Source of the DNA: Agapanthus africanus
Taxonomy: Eukaryota > Streptophyta > Magnoliopsida > Asparagales > Amaryllidaceae
NCBI GenBank assembly: GCA_030015575.1
Contig: JASDDO010000026.1
Coordinates: 196,565,739 to 196,629,738 of the forward strand
DNA: 64,000 nucleotides
Reading direction: 5' to 3'
In this document: positions 1 to 12,215 of the stretch, in pieces
How positions within the stretch are numbered: position 1 is the stretch's first letter
Layout of the letters: each line of letters opens with the position of its first letter
Made by a program: the position numbers and the translations under genes
Notes under the pieces: model-generated
What the model was told of the DNA's origin: nothing
Database searches by the model: none
Seen by the model: only the letters and a program-made list of their open reading frames with translations

Positions 1-915
1 ATCCGCGGCCCAAAGCCCACCAAGGCCGCGGATCCGCGGCTACTTGAAGCCCGTGCGCAAATCAAATTTTACCAAATTTTCGTGACAGCTATGGAAAGAT
101 TTTCTAGGGGTATATTTGTAACTTTTGACATGCGGTGCAATTGTAAACCCTAGGGTTTCTATGTCCTATAAATAGAACCCAAGACCTTGTAATTTCTCAT
201 GCCTCTTTTCAATCAATAAAATTCAGATTTTCTGAGAGCAAAATTCAGATCTGTTCTTCTTGTTTGGAGGGAGCCGTCAACTAGTAAGTCTTTTATTTCT
301 TTTAATTATAATGTCTTCTCATCCCCTAATGAGCGAGTAGTCTCCTCGCTTGTTAGGGTTAGCCTTAAGGAAAGGGTTGAGAGATTAAATCTCTCGCCCC
401 TTTCAATGCCACCTTCACCTAATGAATTAGAACTTCACGCATACGAGCACAACCGCTCCCTGCGGCATCCTACCCTTCGAGGTAGCGATGAACCGTAGTA
501 TAAAGGGCCGGTTCCGCGCGTTTTCCGTGAGGGTTAGGATAATTATCAACAAAGGTAGGGTACAAATCTAGAGGAAGAAACATCTTCCCAAAAGATTTGT
601 ATCCACTTTATTGATAATTAACTTAACATCTAATAGATCTAAAAAAGGAAGGTATTGAAAGCGGTGAGGAAAAATATTAATTTCCAAAAACTTCCCCTAA
701 TCCTAACCCTAGCAAGATTCTTAATTAGATTAATTAGATCCAGTCTTTAGATTTTTATAAACCTACCAAAACTACAAATAGAATCAACTCGTTAAAACAC
801 TTTAAAGAAATTTACCCGTCTCTGTGGATCGACCCGTACTCACCGGCTAGCTGCGAAGCGACGCCGTTTCTGATTGCGGTATTAATATTTTTGATCGTAA
901 AATCTCTACTAATCA
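1..915 (+). repeat. 5' LTR of element A (right part)
   Basis: This is collinear with 7150-8064, so about 396 bp of the LTR lies left of the window. A TATA box (TATAAATA, 167-174) and a polyadenylation signal (AATAAA, 215-220) are placed as expected for the U3/R promoter and 3' end. The LTR ends in CA at 915, two bases before the primer-binding site. The first 40 bases are the end of a GC-rich double palindrome that is complete in the 3' LTR (7142-7189). Confidence 0.95.
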
Positions 916-917
916 AA

Positions 918-991
918 TGGCGCCGTTGCCGGGGATCGAACCCGGTTCACCCGCGTGACAGGCGGGAATACTCACCACTATACTACAACGA
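918..991 (-). other. Primer-binding site of A, extended to an antisense copy of almost the whole mature tRNA-Asp
   Basis: The minus strand reads as tRNA-Asp (anticodon GTC): acceptor stem, D arm, anticodon arm, T arm with GGTTCGATCC, and a 3'-terminal CCA (TGG at 918-920 on the plus strand). About 74 nt are present, with roughly two differences from the plant tRNA-Asp sequence as I remember it. A normal primer site is complementary to only about 12-18 nt at the tRNA 3' end. Plant nuclear tRNA genes do not encode CCA, so this is a reverse-transcribed copy of a processed tRNA and not a captured tRNA gene. It is unlikely to work as a tRNA gene. Confidence 0.9.
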
Positions 992-1840
992 ATAGTATAA
1001 AAATTTGAAAATTTAGGGGCCTCCCGCCGCGCTTCCGCGCTTTCATTGACACGTCAGCACCTGAAAAATTTTCTGGTTTGATATCTCTCTCTCCTCTCTG
1101 TAATCTCCCATATATCTCTCTGTAAAAAGTTTTCTGCAGGATTTCTTTGCGTAAAGAGTCTTTCTCCCCCTTCTAAATAACAGATCTCTGCAGGTTTCTT
1201 TGCGCCGCGCTTAAAAATTCTGATTGCAAGTGAAATTTTATTTGTTTTGCATAATTTAACCGGATTCTAAGGGGCTATTTGACCAAACTCAGATTGAGTG
1301 GGGATTTCATCACCCTTCCCAGGACCCCAGAAAACACCTAAGCATTTTGCATCAACCACCTTTAATTAAAAAAAGATTAGACTCAGACCTAAGGACAGCG
1401 AGCTCAATAGGAAAAGGACTAGGGTAGGCATCGGCCGTTTATTCTAACCGACATTGCGGTGTCTAGGCTAGTGGTTTTTAATTAGGCCCACTGTAGTGGT
1501 GGTTCCTTCCCACTTACCTGGCCGTATTTGTCCGTGAAGAGGCGGTTTGAGGTCTATTTCTAGCCCTAGTTAGGAGCTATCTAGCAGACCTAGGCGACCC
1601 TAGATCTAGGCCTGATTGTGCATGTGTGGTTGAGTCAGTTGTGTCACGAGTCCGTTTTCAAAAACCTCCTCGCAAAACTCACAAAAATAAAAAAATAAAA
1701 AAAAATAAAAAATCTTTTCAAAACTTGCAACTTGCCGCTAAAGAAACTTGAAACTCACTTCCACCACTTCTTCTCACTGACGTTATCTTACCCCCACATT
1801 CTGTTTTTCTCTTTTTTCTGACTGCACTACCCTTTAGTGT
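992..1840 (+). other. 5' untranslated leader of element A
   Basis: This is non-coding sequence between the primer site and gag. It holds a partial GC-rich palindrome near 1026-1040, pyrimidine-rich stretches, an A-rich tract at 1679-1713 and a CT-rich run just before the gag ATG. I see no reading frame of interest. Confidence 0.7.
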
Positions 1841-3886
1841 ATGTCATCTTGGACTAGGGATACTAACGCCCGATTAGTCCGTGTTTCGTTGGTACCGACC
1901 AACGAACCCTTCGACGAACCCTTCGTCGACATTCCGTCCACTTCCTTACCTCCACATTCAAATTCTTCTTTCGAAGGTATGTCGGGATTCAACCCCAACG
2001 ATACCTTAACGACGGGAATGATTCCACCTCCGCCAGGTGCGAATAACCCGAATCTTCCGCCTGTTGTAGCGCCCGCACGAGTCGCGCTCCAGGATCTCTT
2101 CTACCCCGTCCGCACTTCTTTACCCACATGTCTTTCACCCCCACCGGCGAATGGGGATAATTTTGAAATAAAACCACATTTCATCAATAAGCTGCCTAAG
2201 TTTCATGGTTTGGAATCCGAAGATGCATATATTTTTATTAATAAATTCCAAAACGTTTGCGGCATGATGAAGACAACCCAATTAAGTGATGACGCAATAA
2301 GGCTAAGGGTCATTCCTTTTACCTTATGTGACCTAGCCGAGAAGTGGCTATACAGCACCGCATCACATTCCATTAGAAATTGGGACGAGTTTGTGAGAGC
2401 TTTTCTGAAAAAGTTCTACCCTCATCATAAAACTGCTAGAATCCGAAACGAGATCATACAATTTTCACAGCTTCCGTCCGAACCATTCTGGAAATGCTTC
2501 GAGAGATTTAAAGACCTACTTGTTCAATGCCCTCATCATGGGATAGAAAATTGGCAACTTTGCCAAATATTATACGAGGGATTGAACGCAGCAACGAAGC
2601 AGTTGCTAGAAACAATATGTCAAGGTCATTTTCTCTCCAAGTCTAGCGACGAAGCTTGGCAGTTTCTTGAGGATCTAAGTGAGCAAACAATTCAATGGGA
2701 GAGTACCAAGACCACATCATCTTCTTCAGTTGGTCAATCTAGGGCAGGCATACATCAAATAGATATGTCGATAGCTATGAAGGCCGAGATGGCCTCACTT
2801 ATGAAAAAGCTAGAAGCCATTGAGACCAAAATCTCATCGTCTTCTCCTGCCCCTACTCTACCCACACGAACTGTTTGTGCTTGTTGTTCGAACCCATCGC
2901 ATTTAACTGAAGAGTGTCCTTATAATGCACCTATTCAAGGACAGGATCAAGTCAATGCTGCATTTTAGCAACGACAAAGAAACGATCCGTACTCTTCGAC
3001 AAACAATCAGGGGTGGAGGAGTCACCCAAATTTCGCTTGGAACCAAAATCAACAAGTCCAAGGGAATAACAATTTTCAAAGAGCTCCTCCACAACAACAA
3101 CAAGCACCCTTACAAACTCAAAACCAGCAACCTTTCCAACAACAACCTTATACAAATCAAACGAACAATTTGGTTCAACCTAATGATGATAAGGTTAGCT
3201 CGCTCGAGAAAAGTCTTGAAGCATTTCTCAAGCAAACAACAGAATCCGCAGCAAGATTTGAAAGTTATGTGCAATCTTTAATGAATAACAATGCCTCACA
3301 CGATCAAAGTATCAAATCTATTGAGGCACAAATTGCACAATTAACTGCTGCGTTGAGCGAGAGAGAAAAGGGAAAGCTTCCATCTCAACCATTGCCCAAT
3401 CCCGGTCACCCACAAAATGCATATCACAATCACAATATAAATGCGGTGACCACGTTGAGATCCGGAAGAGAGTTGCAAAATAATGTGGAAACTAGTGATG
3501 ACATCCCCGCCGGTGGTTCTTCTTCCCCTTCTTCATTTTCTTCACTTCCTTCTTCACCTTTTTCTTTAGAGCCTATTCTCCACCCTTCACACGGCTCTAC
3601 TTCTTCTGACTCGAACGGACCCATTTCTAACAACACGAACACATCCACACTGGGATCCGTTCCTATTCCACATTCTACTCCACAGACTTGTGACTCAACA
3701 AATTTTCAAAATGCACCATTTCCAAACAGGTTGAGTCCTAATAAACCAAATGCACAAGTGGAGAAGATTGTGGAGATCTTTAAGCAGGTTAGCATAAATA
3801 TACCTCTCTTGGATGCTATCCAACAAGTCCCTTCATACGCGAAAATCTTAAAGGGCTTGTGCACCTCGAAGAGAAAGGCATCTTAA
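1841..3886 (+). pseudogene. gag of element A, with one in-frame stop
   Basis: Gag would form the virus-like particle and package element RNA in the cytoplasm. The frame opens at ATG 1841 with a Pro/Asn-rich N terminus of about 110 residues. A retrotransposon gag capsid domain follows (about residues 125-290; motifs such as NKFQNVCG, WDEFVRAFLKKFYP and LCQILYEGL). A CCHC-like knuckle lies near residues 347-360 (CACCSNPSHLTEEC). A single TAG (2966-2968) interrupts the frame. The same frame then stays open through a Gln/Asn-rich stretch and a coiled-coil-like segment to the TAA at 3884-3886. The homologous protease starts in another frame just downstream, so gag and pro are separated by a frameshift near 3950-3965. 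The stop may be a nonsense mutation; leaky readthrough cannot be excluded. Confidence 0.85.
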
Positions 3887-3923
3887 GTACCCAAGAAAGT
3901 GCTAGTGGCTAGTGCAGTGAGCA

Positions 3924-5261
3924 ATGCTATTAACCACCATCAAACCTTACCCTCAAAAACGAAAGGACCCCTGCTGTCCTACGATTTCCATCACAATTGG
4001 GGATAAGCAAATTAATCGAGCACTTTTGGATCTTGGGTCTAGTGTTAACCTGATTCCTTACTCCGTGTACGAACAATTAGGGGTTGGAGAGTTGAAACCC
4101 ACTCGTTGCACTCTCCAAATGGCTGATCGATCAATCACCTATCCAAGGGGTCAACTAGAGGATGTGTTGATCAAAGTCGGGGAATTCATATTCCCCGTTG
4201 ATTTTATCGTTATGGATACACAACCTGTTGTTAACCCAAGAAACCAAATTCCGGTGATTCTTGGTCGACCATTTTTGGCCACTTCCAATGCCATAATAAA
4301 TTGTCGCAATGGCTCCATGACTCTCTCCTTTGGAAAGAGGTCTAGTGAGTTCAATATTTATAAGATGGGAAGTCTACCCCCCGTACCTAAAAGTAGTACA
4401 CGAGAAGTTTGCTCTATTCACGAAATCACGCAGGAGGACTGCGAGCTTGAAAGATTTCTATTTGATGAAAACAGTTTTGACGCCACTAGTGCGTCCCTCC
4501 TTGAGCCTACCACCGTTGACACAACCGATGTTGATTATGAATGTTTCACTTTTTTGGATGATGACGACTCACAGCCCGAATATGAGTCGTTTGAATTTTT
4601 GGATGAGTCAGTCGAACCATCCGAATCGGTTGTTTGCAGTGATTTCGAACCTGTGTTAGAGTCCTTTGAGTTCGAGGTAGATTCCGCAATGATTCTTTCG
4701 CCTCAGAAATTCGAACTCATGCCCTTGCCGTCTCACCGTAGATATGCTTACATAGGTGAGAATGAGACTTTTCCCATTATCATATCAGCCTCTCTAGCCT
4801 TCGAGCAAGAGAACGCTATTTTAAAAGTCTTACAAGATAGGCGGCAAGTTTTCAGTTGGACTATGGCGGACATCGAGGAGATCGGTTTCCTCATAAGTGA
4901 ATATCATACACAATTGATGGATGATGCCATGTCAATAGAGGACCCACAGGAACAGCTTGGGGGTATTGTGGTAAGACGACTTCCTCCCTTAGAAGTGGAA
5001 ATACCCCCATTTCTTTTAATTAGGTACGAGAATGCCCACACTGCACTGATTGCTGATCATTTACATTCTCGTATCGATGCATCACCATCACCTGTATATT
5101 CACCTCCACACCTCCCATTCCATTACTTCTATCTTCCCCAATTCTTTGCGGACCACCACAACTTATTTTTTCACCCATCAATATTCTTTACTGATAAATT
5201 TTTCAAATGGTTGGTGTTGACTTTTGGCCGATGCAAAGTTGGGCAGTATTGTCTAACATAG
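3924..5261 (+). pseudogene. Aspartic protease of element A, fused to a fragment of reverse transcriptase (pol deleted)
   Basis: The protease would cleave the polyprotein during particle maturation. The active-site region reads LLDLGSSVNLIP, with DLG where most aspartic proteases have DTG or DSG; as I recall this is usual for the Athila group. A flap-like region follows, then ILGRPFL, the second conserved protease motif. A long acidic Asp/Glu/Phe-rich linker comes next (about residues 170-260). The frame then enters the start of reverse transcriptase (motif FSWTMADIEEI, about residue 311) and breaks off within some 40 residues. It joins a Pro/His-rich tail ending at 5261. The catalytic RT, RNase H and integrase are absent, so the element cannot move alone. 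Confidence 0.85.
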
Positions 5262-6753
5262 TTTAATTGAAGTTTGGGGGAGGGTCTTTTTGTATATATT
5301 TTTGTTTTCTTTTTCTCTAAAAAATAAAAATAAAAATTTCAAAATATTAAAAATAAAAAAAAATAATAATAAACAGGGGAGTGCCGGTATTTTGACCCTC
5401 TTGGTTTAGTATGACAGTGAGGACACTGTCAAGTTCAAGTTTGGGGGTATGCTCGGTACGTCTTCTTCCTTCGCATTCATTTGTACATATTTTTGCATTT
5501 GCATACTTATTTGAAAACCTATAAAAATTTGAAAATTTTCAAAAAAAAATTATAAATAAATGTATTCAATTTTGGCTAATTGACTAGAATTTGACAAATA
5601 GGTTAACTGGCTAGGAACAACTAGATCTTAGACTTAGTAAATTAAAAACCCTAAAAATAACCTTCCTTAAAGTTTAACGGTAGAAAGTATATGCCTTGTA
5701 GTTTATTTAGAAATAGGCAAATTTTGGGTTCACTTTTTGGGCTAAGTCGAAACAAGGGAAGAGTATTAATGTTCTTATTAGAGTATAAGTTTGAAAAATA
5801 GTTCCTAACTTAAGTCTAGATTCTGAAAACGTATACCCTACAATTTGCACAATCACGCACCTTGAAACTTGGAATAGTAGAGGAGACCTTGAAATGCTCT
5901 TGTCTAAAGTCCTTAGTACAATGAAAATAAAAAGAAAAAAAAAGTGAATAAAGAAAAAAAATGGACACTGGTTTTTGTGATTACTTAAGGCTGCAAAAAT
6001 AGAAAAATATTTAGCGAGGGTGCTTCATCACCTAGTGCCTTAGACCAACTGGTTTGGGAGTCACTGCTAAAGCCTTGGGTGTTGCAAAGACTAGGAAGTA
6101 CGCTTTAAAGTGCAAACGCATTTTGTAATCGGTCGTTGGTACCTCAAGAAGTATTAACGGTCGCATGAAGGATGTGTAAGCAAATTTCATTCACCAACTA
6201 ATTAGTACTTTGGATAATGGACGAGAGTATGATTGCTTGATTTGAATTTCCAAGTGTAGGGGTGATCTATACACACACGTAGGGGTATGTGATTGGAATC
6301 TAGATAAGAGAAAGGAATGAAGAATAGAACTTGTATCTTTAATAGAGTTGATAGAAATTCCTAAGTGGAGATAAAACCCTAAAAGGAAAACTTAAGAAAT
6401 GCCGAAAGCTAAGTAGATCTGTAGGATATATATAATCTTAAGTTAAATGATGAGGAAGTGTGAAGAATATGGGTGGATAATTTACGAGTCAAAAGATAAT
6501 AGAATTCCTTGTTAGAAAACCTAATTGGAGAAAAAAAATCAATGGGCCAAATTGATAGGATTTTGTGGGTGTAATCCGCTGAAAACCCTCAGGAGACAAC
6601 ACTCCTCCTACTAGGGACACCTAGAGGTTTAACGGCTTGTTGCACGTGCTCAGTGCAATCGCGTTTCCCTGCGAAAGTGCGGTTAGTTTTTTTTGTAGAG
6701 AATAAAACAATAAGTTTGCTCGAGGACGAGCAAAAGATAAGTTTGGGGGTATT
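5262..6753 (+). other. 3' non-coding region of element A with three purine tracts
   Basis: About 1.5 kb of AT-rich DNA without a coding frame. Three copies of the string AGTTTGGGGG occur, near 5270, 5440 and 6740; the last abuts the 3' LTR and is the polypurine tract that primes plus-strand synthesis. The antisense region of element F (60182-61900) is homologous and has matching tracts. Short frames here are chance. Confidence 0.75.
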
Positions 6754-8064
6754 TGTTCATAACATAATATTGCATTTTGTATTCCCCATTCTTATGCATT
6801 TTACAATAAAAACAGGTGCTTTTGACCCATGTCTGCTACATGTTACAGGTTACAGGTTCTTGGCGCGAAAACAGTGAAAAACACAAAAGGCGACACAAAA
6901 GAAGGATTTTTGACCAACAAATAGGAAGATCTTAGTAAAGCCCAGCAAAAGAACGGTTCACCATCAAAAAGGCAACAAAAGATCCAAATTTGCAAGAAGA
7001 CGGTTAGAAGATCCATTGCAAAGTGTTCGCTGAAGATCTGGTATCACTGAAGAAGCCTAATTGAAAATAGGAATGAAGAACCTGGAAGTCCAAAGAATTA
7101 TACAGAAGCCCAGAAAAAATAATTAATTGATCTCACTATTGGGCCGCGGATCCGCGGCCCAAAGCCCACCAAGGCCGCGGATCCGCGGCTACTTGAAGCC
7201 CGTGCGCAAATCAAATTTTACCAAATTTTCGTGACAGCTATGGAAAGATTTTCTAGGGGTATATTTGTAACTTTTGACATGCGGTGCAATTGTAAACCCT
7301 AGGGTTTCTATGTCCTATAAATAGAACCCAAGACCTTGTAATTTCTCATGCCTCTTTTCAATCAATAAAATTCAGATTTTCTGAGAGCAAAATTCAGATC
7401 TGTTCTTCTTGTTTGGAGGGAGCCGTCAACTAGTAAGTCTTTTATTTCTTTTAATTATAATGTCTTCTCATCCCCTAATGAGCGAGTAGTCTCCTCGCTT
7501 GTTAGGGTTAGCCTTAGGGAAAGGGTTGAGAGATTAAATCTCTCGCCCCTTTCAATGCCACCTTCACCTAATGAATTAGAACTTCACGCATACGAGCACA
7601 ACCGCTCCCTGCGGCATCCTACCCTTCGAGGTAGCGATGAACCGTAGTATAAAGGGCCGGTTCCGCGCGTTTTCCGTAAGGGTTAGGATAATTATCAACA
7701 AAGGTAGGGTACAAATCTAGAGGAAGAAACATCTTCCCAAAAGATTTGTATCCACTTTATTGATAATTAACTTAACATCTAATAGATCTAAAAAAGGAAG
7801 GTATTGAAAGCGGTGAGGAAAAATATTAATTTCCAAAAACTTCCCCTAATCCTAACCCTAGCAAGATTCTTAATTAGATTAATTAGATCCAGTCTTTAGA
7901 TTTTTATAAACCTACCAAAACTACAAATAGAATCAACTCGTTAAAACACTTTAAAGAAATTTACCCGTCTCTGTGGATCGACCCGTACTCACCGGCTAGC
8001 TGCGAAGCGACGCCGTTTCTGATTGCGGTATTAATATTTTTGATCGTAAAATCTCTACTAATCA
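6754..8064 (+). repeat. 3' LTR of element A (1311 bp, complete)
   Basis: It starts TGTTCATAAC directly after the purine tract and ends in CA at 8064. TATA box at 7316-7323. The GC-rich double palindrome at 7142-7189 lies in U3, about 130 bp upstream of the TATA box. The first five flanking bases (AGGGC, 8065-8069) would be the target duplication; the other copy is outside the window. Confidence 0.95.
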
Positions 8065-9703
8065 AGGGCATGCAAAACGATGGTTTTTGGGTACAGTCCC
8101 GAGTCACATGGAGGCAATGAGCGACAGGAGGGGATTCGTCTCTCCCGGTATAGGGAGTTGATGTTGCGCTGTGTCCGATTGGCTATAACCGGAAATCCCT
8201 GGCCAGGGTTGCTGAGATTTACTGGTAAGTGTTACCAGTAGTTTCTCGAACTGTTATAGACCTCATATCGATACGACTTATCGAGCTATTGGGGTCTGAC
8301 GTTTACCACCCCTAGGCGAGATATGCGACATATCAGACGATCAGACCGGACTGTACGGTAGTGTTACTGGTTGGATTCACTGGAGTGTGAGCGGGCTTGC
8401 TCTTCGATCTTCTGATCGCTCAATACCCGGGTGGCCGTTACGTTTAGCAGACCGCTTGCGGCTTGTGGGTGTTTGATATGATCATCACCTGCTGCCGGCG
8501 TATTGACGAGTCTTTAGAGTCCTACACAGAGGTTTCCTGGCTCAAGCAAAACGAAATAGGAGCGCATATGAGATATGTGCGGGACCGAGAATGATACAAG
8601 TATGTGATACTGTATTCGATTCTCGCGATTTGTAACATTGATCGGTTATATGCGTTATAGCCGAGTTATCGGATCAAGTGTTGATTCGATAAGTTGTTAC
8701 TATTGATACTAGTCGGTTATATGCGATATGACCGGATCGTTAAATCAAGTGTTGATTTAATGATTTAATGTATAATTATATATTTGATATATCACTTTGC
8801 ATTAACTAGTATCAGTTCACTCAAGATGGATTTTCTCACTCGGATGTGCGCATTGTATATGCGATATATTTTTGTGCACTTGATTGTATCATGTTTGATG
8901 ATGCATGATTGCTAGGGTTTTTGTGTAAAGATCAAACCATGGTTACATGTTAATGGTTAGGGTTTTGTTTTATTCACTTATTTATTTATCTATTGCTTTT
9001 GGAAAATGAAAGGCATGAAAAAAAATGGTGGCTTGATTAGTATTCTTGTTGAAACTTCATGAAGCTTTGACTTAGTCACCATTTTTGTCTTCATACCTAA
9101 CCTAACCATTCACTTAACCTTAGTTTAGTCTCTACACTTGACCATGGTTATTATTATGATAAGTATTCCTTTTATATCCATTTTTAATAACTTATCATAA
9201 TAATTATCTCCTTCTTCTTCATCTTCAATGAAGAAAACATTTCTTCATCAATGGTGATTGATGAAAAAGAGTGAGAAATCCAATTCTAAAGTCTACCCAC
9301 TTCCTATTTCTTCATCCTCTACCTCTTGCCAAGTAGTAGAGTGTGTTTTCTTCACAAGTTTCATGACTTGGTGAAGTTGGAGCTTGATCTAGCGATGCCT
9401 CGACGTAGATCATCTTCGGCATCGTCGTCGATGATCTAGCCCTCCTTTTCTCCGATGAAGCCGACGCTTGAGCCCAGGATTTCATTTGGATAGCGGAGAG
9501 GACTTCATCACGGAGCCGTGGAGGTCGAGGACCGGATCTACAAAGGTTGTATTTCCGTTCTTTTAGTTTAGTTGTAAACTAGTTGCTTTTGTCGCCTAAA
9601 CTTCTAGCCAACGATCCGTATTAGGGTTTCTCGGCACCATAATTTTTGAAATTGGCATGGTTGATGCCTTGTGAGACCTCACTAGTGTGCCTAGGAACCC
9701 TAC
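8065..9703 (+). repeat. 5' LTR of element B (right part, 3' of the A insertion)
   Basis: This matches 16230-16778 followed by 26649-27742, the same LTR on the far side. The first 571 bp of the LTR lie left of element A, outside the window. It ends CCTACA at 9703, one base before the primer site. Whole LTR length is about 2.21 kb. Confidence 0.93.
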
Positions 9704-9704
9704 A

Positions 9705-9716
9705 GTGGTATCAGAG
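9705..9716 (+). other. Primer-binding site of B (initiator tRNA-Met)
   Basis: TGGTATCAGAGC is the standard plant copia primer site, complementary to the 3' end of initiator tRNA-Met, and lies one base after the LTR. Confidence 0.95.
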
Positions 9717-9904
9717 CCTAGCTAGAGCCTTAGGCGATGCGTAGACGCAATTTGAAGTCCGATCGAACCAAAACCCGAACTCGAAACATGCTCTTTGGAC
9801 TTTTTTCAAAAACATGGATTTTTGTGAATTAAAAATTGCCAAAAAATTCAGCAGGGAATCCTATGATTTACTGTGAAGCACGTGACTGTAAATCGACCAA
9901 AGAG

Positions 9905-9951
9905 CCACGGAACCGCGGCCCCACCCTGGGTTCCGCGGCGGTTCCGCGGCC
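9905..9951 (+). repeat. GC-rich double palindrome in the leader of B
   Basis: CCACGGAACCGCGGCC (9905-9920) and, after a CCACCCTG-type spacer, two overlapping GGTTCCGCGG units (9929-9951). It starts 200 nt after the primer site, almost the same distance as in C, E and G. Confidence 0.85.
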
Positions 9952-11284
9952 ATGTTGGTGATTTAGGTCACGTGTCTTGCACAGTAATTCTTGTGTCAAA
10001 GAGATGAGTCTTCTGGAAATTTTTATATTTTATTCAAGAGTTGAATTTTCTGGGGTTGTTTTGGGGATTCGGTGTTTCGATCGGAGTATCAGATTTTGTC
10101 TATGTGGCTTTCCGGATAAATTATAGAATATGTTAAAAAATTCGACCGGATATAAATACCCAATTTTTCCCCTGTCGGGAAATTTCCAAGTGTTGAATTT
10201 TTCCGTGGTTTAAAGACGTTCTAAGTAGTGCAAGTAACTCGATGGACCCTCTAGAAGACAACAAACCTTAACTCGATTATGTGACCGTCTTGAACTGCCC
10301 TTTGAACCTTAGGGTTTGGGGCAGTACGGCGTGCCACATGTGAGGCGTTAGCTTGACCCTTCTACGGCTGGACCGTTGGTACTGAGGCACGAACTGAATG
10401 TTTTTAGACTTGTTTCATGTGTTGATCTGTATCGGGAAAACTTGGGTGTTCGATTGTTCGATCGGAAAGTTTGACATTTTCTATTTATCCGGAATGGGAT
10501 ACAATAATTGGAATTCACAAGAAGTTATGAGATAACTGAATGAATGCTATAAACATAGCAGTTTAGTCTCACTTGATCGGTTGCTACGGAATTTTGATGT
10601 GATCAAAAGTCCGTCGCAATCACGTAGCGTACGCGGATACTCGCTGGGTAAACTTAATAGACAGCCTCACTCCATAGCCCCGACCAAGTGACTGTAGGAG
10701 AACCCCGTCGCCGAAAGCATCCGTTCGGGTGCTCGCGGTAGCGGTGTTCCGCCTTGGTGCACTTCGTCGACGGCATCAGGGGGGTGCGACCGTCTACTGA
10801 AGTTTGCGACGAGCATTCGATCAGGCTGTCGGGAATCCTGTTGAATTGCCCGACTTGGTATTGAAAAGTGTTTTCGATTTTGAGACTAAAATGCGGGGTT
10901 TATAATTGTTAGGCATGCGATGTCTAAGAAATTCATTTGGTCAGGCATGCGATGTCTGAGGTGGTTGCGGATTCCAACTGTTGTAGTTTTACACTTTCTT
11001 TTCTGTGACCGTAAGTGTAATATGTGATATCGCCGGTTTCGTTGCTATATGTCAACGACAATTGGGATGGACATATTTACTTACGTTGAGACATGTGATG
11101 TTATGTGTTGCTGGATATGTTATATTGGATTGTCGTGTTTGAATAGCCGGGGGTTTTTATGTGAGATGAGTGTTTTTCATTTTCATTCATGTAAAAACTT
11201 GTATGTAATATTCTTTTATTGGGGCACTTCCAGGTTGCGGAAGATATCACCGTTTGTATATTATTTACTTTTCCGCACTAGGAT

Positions 11285-11409
11285 AGACCCAAGGAGGGGA
11301 GCACAAGTAACCGGGTTCTGGAGTCCAGTGGGAGACCAACTCGAGGAGTCGAGTCCGGGTCTCCTAACTCTAGAATTGGTAGGGTTGCTTGCCGCTCTCG
11401 TAGGGGTCT
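11285..11409 (+). other. Long leader hairpin of B
   Basis: Outer arms AGACCC/GGGTCT, middle arms GAGC/GCTC and inner arms AAGTAACC/GGTTGCTT pair in nested order, with TTCTGGAG/CTCTAGAA further in. Compared with C the middle arm has changed on both sides (GTGC/GCAC to GAGC/GCTC), which is compensatory. Confidence 0.8.
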
Positions 11410-12215
11410 AGGGGTGTGGGTTTGGCTATTCATCATGACCGTGGAATCCGTGTTTTATACTGGCTCGTATTGAAAACACGGATGTCCTAGTATATCCAAT
11501 ATTTCATATGATTCTTCTGCTGCGATATCTGTGATGTGATCATGTGATGTTCTGTGATAGATACAGTATATAGTATATATGATATATTATATAGGCGTTA
11601 CTTATGTTTTACACCCGCGCTAGCCCTGCCCCGCTCTGCCGTTAGTTACCTAACCTAACGGTGCACGAGGGGACATCGAGGCGAATGCGGATGGCATAAG
11701 TGTACATCGTATTTATCTGTGATGTTTAGGTATTTAAATGATGGGACTTCATTAATGTGATTAATGAAAGAAAAGAAACCTAAGATGTTGTAGAATCGAA
11801 TTTCAAAAATAAAATAGGTAGCTACAGTTCTTGCTTTGCACAGAGGTATATGTGATATATCCTGCACCTTATTCGATGAGGAAAGGACCGAGATCCCTTC
11901 ACCGGGAGTGACTCCTTTAGCAATAACTTGCAGATGCTACACACTCGGTTTGTCTTTTGATTGCTTTTAAGTGTTTTTGCTTTGCACAGTGATATATATG
12001 ATATATCCCGCACCTCATTCGACGAGGAAAGGACCGACGATCCCTTCACCGGGAGTGACTCCTTTAGCAAAACTAGAAAAACCTCAAAAACACTCCATTT
12101 CAAAATTCATTCGATCCTACAACGATATCAAGTTCATTACGCAATAGGTTTTCAGAAAAACCTATCGTAGCCCTCCGTCATTTCAGATACGTACTAGTTA
12201 GTATTCGTGCTGCGG

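Larger units (their letters stand above)
1..8064 (+). mobile_element. Element A: non-autonomous Athila-like Ty3/gypsy retrotransposon, 5' end outside window
   Basis: Two long direct repeats (1-915 and 6754-8064) flank an interior with a tRNA-Asp primer site, gag, an aspartic protease and a purine tract. The element lacks reverse transcriptase, RNase H and integrase. The first LTR aligns to 7150-8064 without a gap and I saw only two differences, so insertion is recent. The sequence after its right end (AGGGC at 8065) continues the LTR of element B, as shown by the uninterrupted copy at 16230. A is therefore inserted in the 5' LTR of B. The gag and protease style and the Asp-tRNA primer point to the Athila lineage; the lineage name is inference from family knowledge. 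Confidence 0.9.

Noticed and set aside
918..991. A functional tRNA-Asp gene on the minus strand
   Set aside because: It encodes the CCA end and abuts an LTR at the exact primer-site position, so it is a copied primer, not a gene.
6653..6877. 74-aa frame across the 3' LTR start of A
   Set aside because: It crosses the purine tract and LTR edge; no homologous frame in F.
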